From assembly GCF_001665395.1 (NCBI RefSeq), contig NZ_LZSG01000070.1:1-64000 (forward strand): 64,000 nt of DNA. Reading direction: 5' to 3'. The DNA is from Mycobacterium sp. 1164966.3 (GTDB lineage: Bacteria > Actinomycetota > Actinomycetes > Mycobacteriales > Mycobacteriaceae). Below are positions 1-15,000 of the stretch, in pieces. The translations under genes and the position numbers were made by a program. Numbering within the stretch: the stretch's first letter is position 1; each line of letters begins with the position of its first letter. The notes beneath the pieces were generated by a model. The model saw only the letters and a program-made list of their open reading frames with translations, ran no database searches and was not told where the DNA came from.

Positions 1-3000
1 TCGTCGCCATGTTGGCCGTGCTGAAAACCGGGGCGGCATACCTGCCGATCGACCCGGCGCATGGCGCAGCGCGGATGGAGTTCATGGTTGGCGATGCGGC
101 GCCGATCGCCGCGATCACCACCGAGGGCCTGCGGTCGCGGCTGGATGGATGTGACCTGCTGGTCATCGATTTCGCCGACCCAGTTGTTGACACCCAACCC
201 AGCACCGCACTACCGCTGCCGGCCCCCGACGACATCGCCTACCTCATCTACACCTCCGGCACGACCGGTGTACCGAAGGGCGTGGCGGTCGCCCACTGCA
301 ACGTGACCCGGCTGCTGGGAACATTGGACGCCGAGCTGGCGCCGGGACGCGTTTGGTCGCAGTGTCACTCGTTGGCTTTCGACTTTTCGGTGTGGGAAAT
401 CTGGGGCGCGCTGCTGGGTGGCGGGCGGCTGGTGGTGGTGCCCGACGAGGTGGTCCGCTCACCGGAAGATATGCACGCCCTCCTGGTCGCTGAACAAGTC
501 AGCGTGTTGAGCCAGACCCCATCGGCGTTTTACGCGCTGCAAACCGTCGACGCTCAACTGTGGTGGCAAACCGAGATCACGTCGTTCGAGCGCTCGGTGA
601 CGCACTGGCTCGGCATGAGCCAATCGCGCTCGGCTGAGACCGAAGGTCAGCTCAAGCTGCAGACTGTGGTGTTTGGCGGTGAAGCGCTCGAACCCCGACG
701 CCTTGAGACATGGCTGGACAACCATCCCGGATCACCGCGGCTGCTCAACATGTATGGCATCACCGAAACGACGGTGCATGCCTCGATCCGGCAGATCGTC
801 TACCGCGATGTCGCCAGCACCGCCAGCCCCATCGGCGTGCCGTTGGCGCATCTGGCCTTTTTTGTGCTGGATAACTGGTTGCGTCCGGTGCCCGTCGGTG
901 TGGTCGGTGAGTTGTATGTGGCCGGCGCCGGATTGGGCGTCGGGTATTGGCGTCGGGCCGGTTTGACGGCGTCGCGGTTTCTGGCCTGTCCGTTCGGCGG
1001 TGCGGGGACGCGCATGTATCGCACCGGGGATCTGGTGCGTTGGGGCGCCGATGGGCAGCTGCAGTATCAGGGTCGCTCCGATGAGCAGGTCAAGATCCGC
1101 GGGTACCGCATCGAGCTCGGTGACGTGCAAGCCGCCCTGAGCGGGCTGGACGGCGTGGAGCAGGCGGAGGTCATCGTCCGCGAGGACCACCCCGGCGACA
1201 AGCGGCTGGTGGGGTATGTGACCGGGACCGCAGACCCGGTTCTGGTGCGCACCGCGCTCGCCGAGCGGCTGCCGGCCTACATGGTCCCGGCGGCGGTGGT
1301 GGGGTTGGAGGCGCTGCCGCTGACTGTCAACGGCAAACTCGACAAACGAGCCCTTCCGGCACCGGAATACCAGGAAGGCGATCGTTACCGCCCCCCGGCC
1401 AACGCGGTCGAGGAGATCCTGGCCGGCATCTACGCCGGGGTGCTGGGCTTGGAGGGGGTCGGGGTCGACGACTCGTTCTTCGAGCTGGGTGGGGACAGCA
1501 TCCTGACGATGCAGGTCGTGGCGCGCGCTCGTGCGGCCGGCCTGCTGTGCAAGCCGCGCGATGTTTTCGCCGAGCAGACCGTGGCCCGGCTGGCCAGAGT
1601 GGCCCAGGTGGCCGACGCTGCCCGTGGCGTCATCGACGAAGGCATCGGGCCGGTGCTGGCCACCCCGATCATGCGGTGGCTGCAGGGCGTGGATGGCCCG
1701 ATCGATCAGTTCAACCAGGCGGTGGTGATCCAGGCTCCCGCTGATGTGACCGACGCCGACGTGGCGGTGGTATTGCAGGCGTTGCTGGATCGGCATGCGA
1801 TGTTGCGGCTGCGCGTCGACGACGACGGCGCCGGTGGTTGGTCGTTGCACGTGCCCGAAGCGGGATCCGTGCAGGCGAGCGGGTGCCTGCACGCGGTGGA
1901 CGTGCTGTCGGACAACGCGCTGCGGCAGGCGCGCGCCCGGTTGAACCCAGCCGCCGGGGCGATGGTGAGCGCACTGTGGGTGACCCCCACCAGCCAATTG
2001 GTCGTGCTCATCCACCATCTCGCCGTCGACGGAGTGTCGTGGCGAATTCTTCTGGAAGACCTCAACGTGTCCTGGGGCCAGCATCGCGCCGGGAAGGCGG
2101 CGAGCTTGCCGATGGGCGGGACGTCGTTTGCCCGGTGGGCGAAGCTGCTGGTCGAGTATGCGCGCCGCCCCGAGGTTGTGGAGCAAGCCGAGACGTGGCG
2201 GCGGGTGGCGGCGACACCGGCCGCGCTTCCGCCGGTGCGCCCCCAGACGGATACCTATGAACGCGCCGGGCACCTGTCAGCGGATCTGGATGTCGAGACC
2301 ACCCGCATGCTGCTGGGAGAGGTCCCCGCGGCGTTCCATGCCGGGGTGCAGGACGTTCTGCTGATCGCGTTCGGCCTGGCGTTGGCACAGTTTTTGGGCA
2401 CCGGTCGGACGCCGATCGGCATCGATGTGGAGGGCCACGGCCGCCAAGAGGAGCTGGCCTCCGATGTGGATTTGTCGCGCACGGTGGGTTGGTTCACCAG
2501 CAAATACCCGGTGGCGTTGAACGTCGCGAGGACGGTTGTTGGCCCGTCGTGGGAGCAGGTGGTGGCCGGCGAAGCCGTGCTGGGGACGGTGATCAAGGAC
2601 GCCAAAGAGCAGCTGCGAGCCCTTCCCGACGGGTTGACCTACGGTGTGCTGCGCTATCTGAACAGCGAGGTCGACCTAGACGGCGCCGACCCGCCGATCG
2701 GGTTCAACTATCTGGGGCGGCTGGGCGTTGCTACCGAGCTTTCCGACGACCTGTGGCGGGTTAGCCGAGAAGGCTTATCATCGACCCGCGCGGCCGCGGC
2801 ACCCATGCCGCTGATGCACACCCTGGACCTCGACGCCGGCACCGTGGACAACGGCATCGGCCCGCAGTTGCGCGCCAACTGGACATGGGCGGCGTCGGCA
2901 CTGGATCACCCACAGATCAGCCGCCTCAGCCAATTATGGTTCGAAGCCCTGGCGGGCATCTGCGCGCATGTGCGTCGCGGTGGCGGCGGGCTGACCCCGT

Positions 3001-6000
3001 CCGATATCGCACCTGCCCGGTTGAGCCAGCCTGAAATCGACGAGCTGTGCCGGCAATATCGAATCGCTGACGTGCTCCCGCTGACGCCGGTTCAGCAGGG
3101 GCTGCTCTTTCACGCCAGCGCCGCGCAGGGCGGCACTGACGATATATACGCGGTGCAGTCGGCTATCACCGTGACCGGCCCGCTGGACCCCAACCGCCTG
3201 CGCGATGCGGTGCAGACCGTGATCAGCCGGCACCCCAACCTGGCCGCCCGATTCTGCTCACAGTTCGACGAGCCGGTGCAGATCATCCCGGCCCATCCCG
3301 AGGCGGGGTGGCGGTATGTCGAAATGGACGGCGCCGCCGGCGTAAAGGCACTCGACGCTGAGGAGCAGATTCAGCGGCTGTGCGCCGAAGAGCGCGCCGC
3401 GGTCTGTGACCTCGCCAATCCCCCGGCGTTCCGGGCGACTTTGATCCGCACGGCAGCCGACCGGCATCGCGCCGTGTTCACCTTTCACCACATCGTGCTG
3501 GATGGCTGGTCGTTGCCGGTCCTGCTGCAGGAAGTCTTCGCCAGCTACCACGGACACCGACTGCCTGCCGCCCCGCAGTACCGCAGGTTTGTCAGCTGGC
3601 TGGCCGATCAAGACCTCGATGCCGCCCGCGCTGCCTGGCGCGAGCTGCTGGCCGGATTTGACGCCCCCACCTTGGTGGGCCCGGCGGGCCGGCTAGAGCT
3701 CGGGCAGCGCGGGGTCGCGTCGTTCCAGGTGCCGGAAGCGACCACCGAGGCGCTGGGCCAGCTGGCCCGCTCGCACCAGACCACCGTCAACACCGTGCTG
3801 CAGGGCGCCTGGGCGCAGCTGCTGATGTGGCTGACCGGCCAGCATGACGTCGCATTCGGGATTGCGCTGTCGGGCCGCCCGGCGGAGGTCGCCTGGGCGG
3901 AATCAATGGTGGGCCTGATGATCAACACCGTGCCGGTGCGCGCACACAGCACGCCGGCAACCACGTTCGCAGACTTGCTCGACCAGCTGCAGCGTGCCTA
4001 CAGCGACACCCTCGACCATCAGCACCTGGCGCTCAGCGAGATTCACCGCATCACCGGCCACGATCACCTTTTCGACACCCTCTTCGTCTACGAGAACTAC
4101 CCGATCGATAGCGCCGCGATGTCGAGCGCCGACGGACTGACCATCGCCGAGGTCACCGGCCGCGAATACAACCATTACCCCCTTGCGGTGATGGTGTTGC
4201 CCGGCACCGAACTGGGCCTTCGCGTCGAATACGACACGGACGTGTTCAACGCGGCCGCCGTCGACAAGCTCATCGACAGGTTGCAGCGGCTACTGCTGGC
4301 GATGATCGCCGACCCCACCGCGCGGTTGTCGTCGGTGGATCTGCTCGACGGGCCCGAGCATGCCCGGCTGGCTGAGTGGTCCAACCGAGCGGTATTGAAC
4401 CAGCCTGTGTCAGCCTCCGCCGCGTCGATTCCGGCGGTGTTCGCCGCGCAGGTGGCGCGTGCCCCAGGTGCGGCGGCGTTGACGTGTGGGCAGCGCTCAT
4501 GGAGCTACCAAGAGTTGGATGAGGCTTCTAACCGGTTGGCGCACTTGCTGATTGGGCACGGTGCGGGCCCGGGCCAGTGTGTGGCGTTGATGTTTTCCCG
4601 GTCGGCTGAGGCGATCGTGTCGATTCTGGCGGTGCTCAAGACGGGGGCGGCGTACATGCCAGTCGACCCGGCACTGCCGGTGGCGCGGGTGCAGTTCATG
4701 GTGGGCGATGCGAGGCCGGTTGCCGCGCTGACGACCGCGGCGCTGACCGATCGGCTGGCTGGGTGTGAGCTCGTGGTCGTCGACGTCGAGGACCCCCGCG
4801 TCCAGGCGTATCCAGGCACGGGGCTGCCGGCACCGGCGCCCGACGAGCTGGCTTACCTGATCTACACCTCCGGCACCACAGGTGTGCCCAAAGGGGTTGC
4901 CGTTGCCCACCGCAACGTGACCCAGTTGGTGGAGTCGCTGCCCGCGGGCCTACCGGGCCAGGTGTGGTCGCAGTGGCATTCCTACAGCTTCGACGTGTCG
5001 GTGTGGGAGATTTTCGGAGCGCTGCTGCACGGTGGCCGCCTGGTGGTGGTGCCCGAGTCGGTGGCGCGATCACCGGAAGATTTTCATGCCCTGCTGGTCG
5101 CTGAAGAAGTCAGCGTGTTGGGCCAAACCCCTTCTGCGGTAGGCATGTTGTCACCGGAGGGCCTGGGCTCGATGGCGTTGATGGTCGCCGGTGAGGCGTG
5201 TCCGGTCGAGCTGATGGACCGGTGGGCTCCGGGGCGGGTGATGATCAACGCCTACGGCCCGACCGAGGCCACGGTGTACGCGGCCATGAGCGCGCCGCTG
5301 AGGGCGGATTCGGCGAAAAACGGGATTGTGCCGATCGGCTCGCCGATGCCACGCGGAGCATTGTTCGTGCTGGACGGATGGTTGCGTCAGGTGCCCGAAG
5401 GTGTGGTCGGCGAGCTGTATGTGGCCGGCAGCGGAGTGGCCTGCGGGTATATGCGCCGGGCCGGGCTGACGTCGTCGCGCTTTGTGGCCTGCCCGTTCGG
5501 CGGACCCGGGGCGCGCATGTACCGCACCGGGGATCTGGTGCGCTGGGACGCCGACGGGCAGCTCGAGTATCTGGGCCGCGCCGACGAGCAGGTCAAGATC
5601 CGCGGCTACCGGATCGAGCTCGGCGAGGTACAGGCAGCGCTTTCCAGCCTCGACGGTGTCGAGCAGGCGGTGGTGATCGCCCGCGAGGACCGTCCCGGCG
5701 ACAAACGTCTCGTCGGCTACGTCACCGGAACCGCGGATCCGGCCGCGGCGCGCGCAAAGCTCGCCGAGCGACTGCCGGGCTATATGGTCCCGGCCGCGGT
5801 GGTGGTAATCGACGCGGTGCCCTTGACCGTCAACGGGAAACTCGACAGGCGCGCCCTGCCGGCGCCGGAATTCCAGGATGCCGCCGGCTACCGCGCCCCG
5901 ACCACGGCGATCGAGGAAATCCTGGCCGGCATCTACGCCCAGGTGCTGGGCTTGGAGCGGGTCGGCGTTGATGATTCGTTTTTCGATCTCGGCGGGGATT

Positions 6001-9000
6001 CCCTGTCGGCGATGCGCGTCGTCGCGGCGATCAACGCCGGCCTGGATGCGCACCTGGGTGTGCGCGGCTTCTTCGACGCGCCCGCCGTCGCCAAGTTGGC
6101 GCCCCTGATCGGTGCCGAAGGCGGTGGCCTCGAGCCGCTGGTGCCGGCCGAGCGACCCGCGGTGGTCCCGTTGTCGTTTGCCCAGAGCAGGTTGTGGTTC
6201 CTGGATCAGCTGCACGGGCCGTCGCCGATCTACAACATGCCGGTGGCGTTGCGGCTGCGCGGGCGCCTCGATGTCGAGGCGCTGCGTGCGGCGATCGCCG
6301 ACGTGGTGGACCGCCACGAGAGTCTGCGGACGTTGTTCCCGGCGGTCGATGGCGTACCGCATCAGCAGGTGGTGCCGGCGCTGCGGGGCGACTTCGGTTG
6401 GGCTGTCGTTGACGCCACCGGGTGGCCGGCGAGCCGGCTGGCGGAGGCCATCGACGCCGTGGTGCGCCACCCCTTCGACTTGGCGGCCGAAATCCCTTTG
6501 CAGGCAAGGCTTTTCCGCATCAGCACAGAGGAGCACGTGCTGGTCGCGGCGGCACATCATATCGCCGCTGACGGCTGGTCGATCACCCCCTTGGTGCGTG
6601 ACCTGGGGATGGCATATGCCAGCCGGTCTGCGGGTCAGGCCCCCGGCTGGGCGCCGTTGGCGGTGCAATATGTCGACTACACGCTGTGGCAGCGGGCGCA
6701 GTTCGGCGACCTGGACGACAGCCACAGCCGCATCGCCGCCCAGCTCGCGTATTGGGAAGACGCACTGGCGGGGCTGCCGGAACGGGTGCAGCTGCCCACC
6801 GATCGCCCCTACCCGCCCGTAGCCGATTACCGCGGCGCCACGGTGGCTGTGGACTGGCCCGCCGAGCTGCAGCAGCGGCTGCACGCTTTGGCCCGCGAGC
6901 ACAACTCGACCAGTTTCATGGTGGTTCAGGCCGCGCTGGCGATATTGCTCTCCAAGATCAGCGCGAGCAGCGATGTGGCAGTGGGATTCCCGATCGCCGG
7001 GCGGCGCGACCCGGCCCTCGACGACCTGGTCGGGGCGTTCATCAACACCTTGGTGTTACGCGTCGATCTGGGCGGTGACCCCACCATTGCCGAGTTGCTC
7101 GCCCAGGTTCGCGGTCGCAGCCTGGCCGCCTACGACCATCAGGACGTCCCCTTCGAGGTGCTCGTCGAGCGGCTCAACCCGACCCGCAGCCAAACCCATC
7201 ACCCGCTGGTCCAGGTGATGCTGGCCTGGCAGAACTTCGCCGGACAGGAGGGGGCCGGACAAGACGAGCTGTCCCTGGGCGATTTGCAGGTCGCGCCGCT
7301 CTCGGCCGACACCCACACCGCGCGGGTCGATCTGACGTTTTCGCTGGCTGAACGCTGGAATCAGGCGGGGGAGTCTGCCGGAATCGGCGGGACTGTGGAG
7401 TTTCGGACGGATGTGTTCGACGCGTCGAGCATCGAGGCGCTGATCGCGCGGTTCCGGAGGGTGTTGGCGGAGATGACCGCCGACCCCGGCCGGCGGCTGT
7501 CGTCGATGGATCTGCTCGATGCCGACGAGCATGCCGCCCTGGATGGGTGGGGCAACCGGGCGGTATTGAACCAGCCTGTGCCGGGCTCCGCCGCGTCGAT
7601 TCCGGCGATGTTCGCCGCTCAGGTGGACCGTGCCCCGGAGGCCGTCGCGCTGGTATGCGGGGAGCGTTCGTCTACCTATCGCGAGTTGGACGAGGCTTCT
7701 AACCGGTTGGCGCACTTGCTGATTGGGCAGGGCGCGGGTCCAGGTCAGTGTGTGGCCCTGCTGATGGAGCGTTCGGCCGAGGCCGTCGTGTCGATTCTGG
7801 CGGTGCTCAAAACCGGGGCGGCGTATTTGCCGATGGACCCAGCGCACCCGTCGGCGCGGATCGAGTTCATGGTGGCCGACGCCGCCCCGATCGCGGCGAT
7901 TGCGTCGACCGGGCTTGCTGAGCGGCTGGGCGGTGGTGGCCTGTGTGTCATCGATCCCGATGACACCCGCATCGGCAGCTACCCGAATACCGCGTTGCCG
8001 GCGCCGGCCCCCGACGGGATCGCCTACATCATCTACACCTCAGGGACCACCGGCGTCCCCAAGGGCGTGGCAGTCACCCACCGCAACGTCCACCAGCTGC
8101 TGGAGGCCCTGGATTCCGGGCTCGATCTGTTGCCGGGTCAGGCATGGACGCAGTGCCACTCGTTGGCGTTCGACTACTCCGTGTGGGAGATCTGGGGTGC
8201 CCTGCTGCACGGCGGGCGGCTGGTGGTGGTGCCCGACCGTGCGGTGCGCTCGCCGCAGGACCTGCATGCCTTGTTGGTCAATGAGCAGGTCAGCGTATTG
8301 AGCCAGACGCCGTCTGCGTTCTACGCATTGCAGACCGCCGACACGCTGGCCCCCGAATTAGGGCAGCGGCTGCAGCTGCAGACGGTGGTGTTCGGCGGTG
8401 AAGCGCTGGAACCACAACGCCTCCGCACCTGGCTGGACCGTCATCCACGATCGCCGCGACTGATCAACATGTACGGCATCACCGAGACGACGGTGCATGC
8501 CTCGTTCCGCGAGGTCACCGACGGCGACGTCGCCGGCAATGCCAGCCCCATCGGGGTTCCGCTGGCCCATCTCGGCTTTTTCGTCCTGGACCAGTCGTTG
8601 CACCAGGTGCCCACCGGCGTGGTCGGTGAGCTGTACGTGGCCGGTGGTGGGCTGGCGTGCGGGTATGTGGGCCGTTCGGATCTGACGGCGACGCGGTTTG
8701 TGGCGTGCCCGTTCGGGGCGTCCGGACAGCGCATGTACCGGACCGGGGACCTGGCGTCGTGGGGCGCTGACGGGCAGCTGCAATATCTGGGGCGCGCCGA
8801 CGAACAGGTCAAGATCCGCGGGTACCGCATCGAGCTGGGTGAGGTGCAGGCCGCGCTGGCCGGGCTGGCCGGTGTGCAGCAGGCGGTGGTGATCGCCCGC
8901 GAGGACCGTCCCGGCGACAAACGTTTGGTGGGATACGTCACCGGGACCGTTGACCCGGCCGGGATGCGCGCGGCGTTGGCCGAGCGACTGCCGGCCTATA

Positions 9001-12000
9001 TGGTGCCGTCCGCCGTGGTCGCCATCGATGCGCTGCCGGTGACGGTGAACGGCAAACTCGACAAGCGCGCTCTGCCGGCTCCCGAATACCAGGAGACCGA
9101 CCGCTACCGCGCCCCCGCCACGGCCATCGAGGAGATCCTGACCGGCGTCTACGCCCAAGTCCTCGGGATCGAGCGGGTCGGAGTCGACGACTCGTTCTTC
9201 GACCTCGGCGGGGACTCACTCTCGGCGATGCGGGTCGTCGCTGCGATCAATACCGCCCTGGAGGTCGGCCTGGCGGTGCGCACGGTCTTCGAGGCACCCA
9301 CCGTGGCGCAATTGGCGCCGCGCATCGGTGCCGACGGCGACCGTCTGGACGCGTTGGTGCCCGCCGAGCGGCCTTCGGTGCTGCCGTTGTCGTTTGCCCA
9401 GAGCCGGTTGTGGTTCCTCGACCAGTTGGAGGGGCCGTCGCCGGTTTACAACCTAGCTGTGGCATTGCGGCTGGTCGGGAGGCTGGATCCCGAGGTGCTG
9501 AGAACGGCGCTGGCCGACGTGGTGAGCCGCCACGAGACCCTGCGCACCGTCTTCGTCGCCGCGGAGGGAACCCCGCACCAGGTGGTGTTGTCGCCCGAGC
9601 GGATCGACTTCGGCTGGCAGGTCGTTGACGCAACGGGGTGGTCGACGGGCCGGCTGGCCGAGGCCGTCGGCGCCGCGGCGCGGTACCCGTTTGACCTGGC
9701 GAGCGAAATGCCTTTCCAGGCAGAGCTTTTCCGTGTCGCCGACGGCGAGCACGTGCTGGTCGCCGTGGTGCACCATATCGCCGCTGACGGCTTGTCGGTG
9801 ACGCCGTTGGTGCGTGATCTGGGTGTGGCCTATGCCAGCCGGTCCGCGGGTCAGCCCCCAAGTTGGGCGCCGTTGCCGGTGCAGTACGTCGACTACACGC
9901 TGTGGCAGCGCGAACAGTTCGGCGAGCTGCAGGATCCGCACAGCCGAATCGGCGTCCAGTTGGCTTACTGGCAGGACGCGCTGGCCGGGATGCCCGAGCG
10001 GGTGCAGCTGCCCACCGACCGGCCCTATCCGCCGGTCGCCAATCAGCGCGGGGCCACCGTCGCGGTGGACTGGCCGGTCGAGTTGCAACAGCGGGTCCGT
10101 GCGACGGCGCGTGAACACAACGCCAGCAGCTTCATGGTGATGCAGGCCGCCCTGGCGGTGCTGTTGTCCTCGCTGAGTGCCAGCAGCGACGTGGCGGTGG
10201 GCTTCCCGATCGCCGGGCGGCGCGATTCCGCACTGGACGACCTGGTGGGCTTCTTCGTCAACATCCTGGTGCTGCGGCTGGACCTGAACGGTGATCCCAC
10301 CGTCGCCGAGCTGCTGGCGCAGGTCCGTCAGCGCAGCCTGGCCGCGTACGAACATCAGGATGTGCCCTTCGAGGTGCTGGTGGACCGGCTCAACCCGATC
10401 CGGTCGCTGACCCACCACCCGCTGGTACAGGTGATGCTGGCCTGGCAGAACTGGCAGGACACCGATCCCACCGCTGGACTGGCACTGGGAGATCTGCAGG
10501 TCAGCCCGGTTCCGGTGGACACCAATACCGCTCGCATGGATTTGACGTTCTCGCTGGCCGAACGCTGGACGGCGGCCGGCGAACCCGCCGGGATCGGCGG
10601 GACTGTGGAGTTCCGCACCGATGTGTTCGACGCGGCCGGCATCGAGGCGCTGGTCGAGCGGCTACGCCGGGTGCTGGCGGCCATCACCGCTGACCGCGGG
10701 CTGCGGTTGTCGTCGATGGATCTGCTGGATTCCGCCGAGCGCACCCGGCTGGAGCGGCTGGGCAACCGGTCGGTGCTGGCCCAGCCGCTGACGGCCCCGT
10801 CGATCCCGGCGGTGTTTGCCGCCCGGGTGGCGAGTCACCCGGACGCGCGGGCACTGACCTTCGCAGGCCGCTCGATGACGTATCGCGAGCTCGACAAGGC
10901 GGCGGACCGGTTGGCGCAGGTGTTGGCCGGGCAGGGCGCCGGTCCGGGACAGTGTGTGGCCGTGTTGATGGAGCGCTCGGCGCGGGCCGTCGTGGCGATC
11001 TTGGCGGTGCTCAAGACCGGGGCGGCGTATCTGCCGATCGACCCGGCGCATCCCACGGCACGAATGGAATTCATGATTGCCGACGCCGCACCGGTTGCCG
11101 CGATCAGCATGTCGGGGCTGGCCGACCGGCTCAAGGGATCCGGCCTGCCGGTCATTGACGCAGACGACTCCGTCGCCGACATCCATCCGAAGGCAACGTT
11201 GCCGACGGTGAACCCCGACGAGGTTGCCTACCTCATCTACACGTCGGGGACCACCGGCATCCCCAAAGGCGTGGCGATCACCCATCGCAACGTGACTCAG
11301 CTGCTGGAGTCACTGGACGCCGGCCTGCCGCCGGCGGCGGTGTGGACACAGTGCCATTCCCTGGCTTTCGACGTTTCGGTGTGGGAGATCTTCGCTCCGC
11401 TGCTCGGCGGTGGGCGGCTGGTTGTGGTTCCCGAGGCGGTGGTCCGTTCGCCGGGCGACCTGCAGACGTTACTGGTCGACGAACAGGTCACTGTGCTCAC
11501 GCAGACGCCGTCGGCGATCGCGGTGCTCTCGCCCAAGGGCCTGGAATCAATGGCCTTGGTCCTGGTCGGTGAGGCCTGCCCGGCCGAGGTGGTGGATCGG
11601 TGGGCGCCGGGGCGGGTGATGATCAACGCCTACGGCCCGACCGAGACCACGATGTGTGTCGCGATCAGTGCGCCGCTGCAGGCGGGGCAGGGCGACAAAG
11701 GGCCGGTGCCGATCGGATCGCCGGTGCCGGGTGCGGCGTTGTTCGTGCTCGACGGCTGGTTGCGGCCGGTCCCGGTCGGTGTGGTTGGCGAACTGTACGT
11801 CGCGGGTGCCGGCCTGGCGCGCGGGTATGTGCGCAGGTCGGGGTTGACGGCGTCGCGGTTTGTCGCTTGCCCGTTCGCGACCGTGGACAGTGCGGGGCAA
11901 CCGGGACAGCGGATGTATCGCACCGGCGATCTGGTGTGCTGGGGTCCCGGCGGCCAGCTGCAATACCTGGGCCGCGCCGACGATCAGGTCAAGATCCGTG

Positions 12001-15000
12001 GACATCGGATCGAACCGGGCGAAGTCCGCACGGCGTTGGCCGGCGTGAACGGGGTAGAGCAAGCGGTCGTCGTCGCGCGAGAGGACCGGCCCGGAGACAA
12101 ACGGCTGGTCGGTTATGTCACCGGCACCGCAGACCCGGCGGCGGCCCGCGCCGAGCTGGCCGAACGACTGCCGTCGTACATGGTTCCGTCCGCGGTGGTG
12201 GTGATCGGCGCGCTGCCGCTCACTCCCAACGGCAAACTCGACACCCGCGCCCTGCCGGCTCCCGACTATCAGGACGACGGTCGTTACCGCGCCCCGACCA
12301 ACGCGATCGAGGAGCTGCTGGCCGGCATCTATGCGCAGGTCCTCGAAATCGAGCGGGTCGGCGTCGACCATTCGTTCTTCGACCTGGGTGGGGATTCGTT
12401 GTCGGCGATGCGGGTGGTCGCAGCGATCAACACCGCGCTGGATACCCGCCTTGCGGTGCGGACCATGTTCGAGGCACCCACGATTGCCCAGCTGGCGCCC
12501 CGGATCGGTGTGGGTGGGGCCCAGGTCCCGCGCTTGGTGGCGGTGGAGCGGCCCGCCGTGGTTCCGTTGTCGTTCGCGCAGAACCGACTGTGGTTTATCA
12601 GCCAGCTGCAGGGGCCCTCGCCGATTTACAACATCCCGGTCGTGTTGCGGCTGGGCGGACGGGTTGACGGGGACCTGCTCGGTGCGGCGCTGGCCGATGT
12701 GGTAGGCCGCCATGAGAGCCTGCGCACGCTCTTTCCGGCGCCCGACGGGATACCTCAGCAGCTGGTCATTCCGGTCGACCGGCCCGATTTCGGCTGGCAG
12801 GTCATCGATGCGGGCGACTGGTCGCCGGCTCAGCTCGGTGCGGCCATCGACGCCACGGCCAGTTACCCGTTCGACCTTGCGACCGAAATCCCGGTGCAGG
12901 CAAGGCTTTTCAGGCTCTCCAGCGAGGAACACGTGTTGGTGGCCGTGGTTCACCACATCGCCGCCGACGGGGTGTCGATGGCCCCGCTGCTGCGCGATTT
13001 GGATGTGGCGTATGCCGGCCGCTGTGCGGGTGGGGTACCGGGATGGGCGCCGTTGCCGGTGCAGTATGCCGATTTCACCCTGTGGCAGCGCGGGCATCTG
13101 GGCGATCTGACCGATAGCGACAGCCCTATCGCCGCGCAGCTGGCGTACTGGCAGCGTGCGCTGTCCGGGATGCCCGAGCGGCTGCAGCTTCCGACCGATC
13201 GGCCCTATCCGCCGGAGGCTGACTACCGCGGGGCCCGGGTTGCGGTGGACTGGCCGGCGCAGGTGCAGCAGCAGGTTGCCCAGGTCGCCGGTGCGCACAG
13301 CGCGACCAGTTTCATGGTGGTCCAGGCCGCCCTGGCGGTGCTGCTGTCGAAGATCAGCGCCAGCAGCGATGTGGCCGTCGGGTTCCCGATCGCCGGGCGC
13401 CGCGATCCCGCCCTCGATGACCTGGTGGGCTTCTTTGTGAACACCCTGGTGTTGAGGGTCGATCTGTCCGACGATCCCACCGTCGCTGAGTTGCTGGCCC
13501 AGGTGCGTCAGCGCAGCCTGGCCGCCTACGAGCATCAGGACGTGCCCTTCGAGGTGCTGGTGGAGCGTCTCAATCCCACCCGGAGCCTCGCCCATCACCC
13601 GCTGGTGCAGGTGGTGCTGGCCTGGCAGAACTTCGGCCGCCAGCTCAGCGACCCTGGACTGGCGTTGGGCAATCTGCAGGTCACCCCGCTTGGCGTGGAC
13701 ACTCGCACCGCTCGCGTGGACCTGACATTTTCACTGGCTGAACGCTGGACCGAGGCAGGGGAGCCCGCCGGCATTTCCGGTGAGGTGGAATTCCGCACGG
13801 ATGTGTTCGAAGCGGCCAGTATCGAGGTGCTGGTCGAGCGGTTACGGCGCGTGTTGCTGGCCATGACCGCTGACCCGGGCCGGCGGCTGTCGTCGCTGGA
13901 CGTGCTCGACGGCGGCGAGCGCGCCGGGCTTTACGAGTGGGGTAACCGTGCGGCGCTGACCGCGCCCACGCCGCGCGCGGCATCGATCCCGGCTTTGTTT
14001 GCCGCGCAGGTCGAGCGGGCGCCGGAAGCCGTGGCGCTGACCTTAGACGGTCGCTCCATGACCTATCGCGAGCTGGATGAAGCCGCCAACCGGTTGGCGC
14101 ACCTGCTGATCGGGCACGGCGCGGGCCCGGGCAAGCGGGTGGCGCTGCTGTTGCCCCGCGCGACTGAGGCGGTCGTGGCGATTTTCGCGGTACTCAAAAC
14201 CGGAGCCGCGTATGTGCCGATGGACCCGGCGCATCCGGCGGCGCGGATGGGATTCATGCTCGACGACGCCGCGCCGATCGCGGCCGTCACGAGTGCCGGG
14301 CTGGCCGACCGGCTGGACGGGCGCGGGGTGCCCGTCGTCGACGTCGACGATCCGAGGATCGACACCCAACCCGTCACCGCGTTGCCGGCGCCGGCGCCCG
14401 ATGACGTCGCATACCTGATCTACACCTCGGGAACCACAGGTGCGCCCAAAGGTGTTGCAGTTTCGCATCAGAACGTGAGCTGGCTGCTCGAGACGCTGGA
14501 CCACGACCTGGACCTGTCGCCGGGCCAGGTATGGACGCAATGCCATTCGCTGGCATTCGACTTCTCGGTGTGGGAGATCTTCGGTGCGCTGCTGCACGGC
14601 GGGCGGCTGGTGATGGTGCCCGACCATGTGGTCCGCTCACCAGAAGACCTGCACGCCTTGCTGGTTTCCGAACACGTCAGTGTGTTGAGCCAGACACCGT
14701 CCGCGTTTTATGCGTTGCAAACCGCCGACGCCCTACAGGCGGAAACGGGACGTCAACTCAAGCTTCAAACGGTGGTGTTCGGCGGTGAAGCGCTGGAGCC
14801 GCAGCGCCTTGGCAGCTGGCTGGACCGCCATCCGGGATCGCCCCGCCTGATCAACATGTATGGAATCACCGAGACGACGGTGCACGCCTCGTTCCGGGAA
14901 ATCGTCGGCAGCGACGTCGGAGCTTCGGTGAGCCCGATCGGGGTGCCGTTGGCGCATCTCGGCTTTTTCGTGTTGGACGCGTGGCTGCGGCCGGTGCCGG

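Noticed and set aside
732..2273. Long open frame on the minus strand inside the NRPS
   Set aside because: High-GC shadow of the NRPS; composition is Arg/His/Gln-rich with no domain. The same applies to the long minus frames at 5151-6902, 11547-13598 and 15471-17174.
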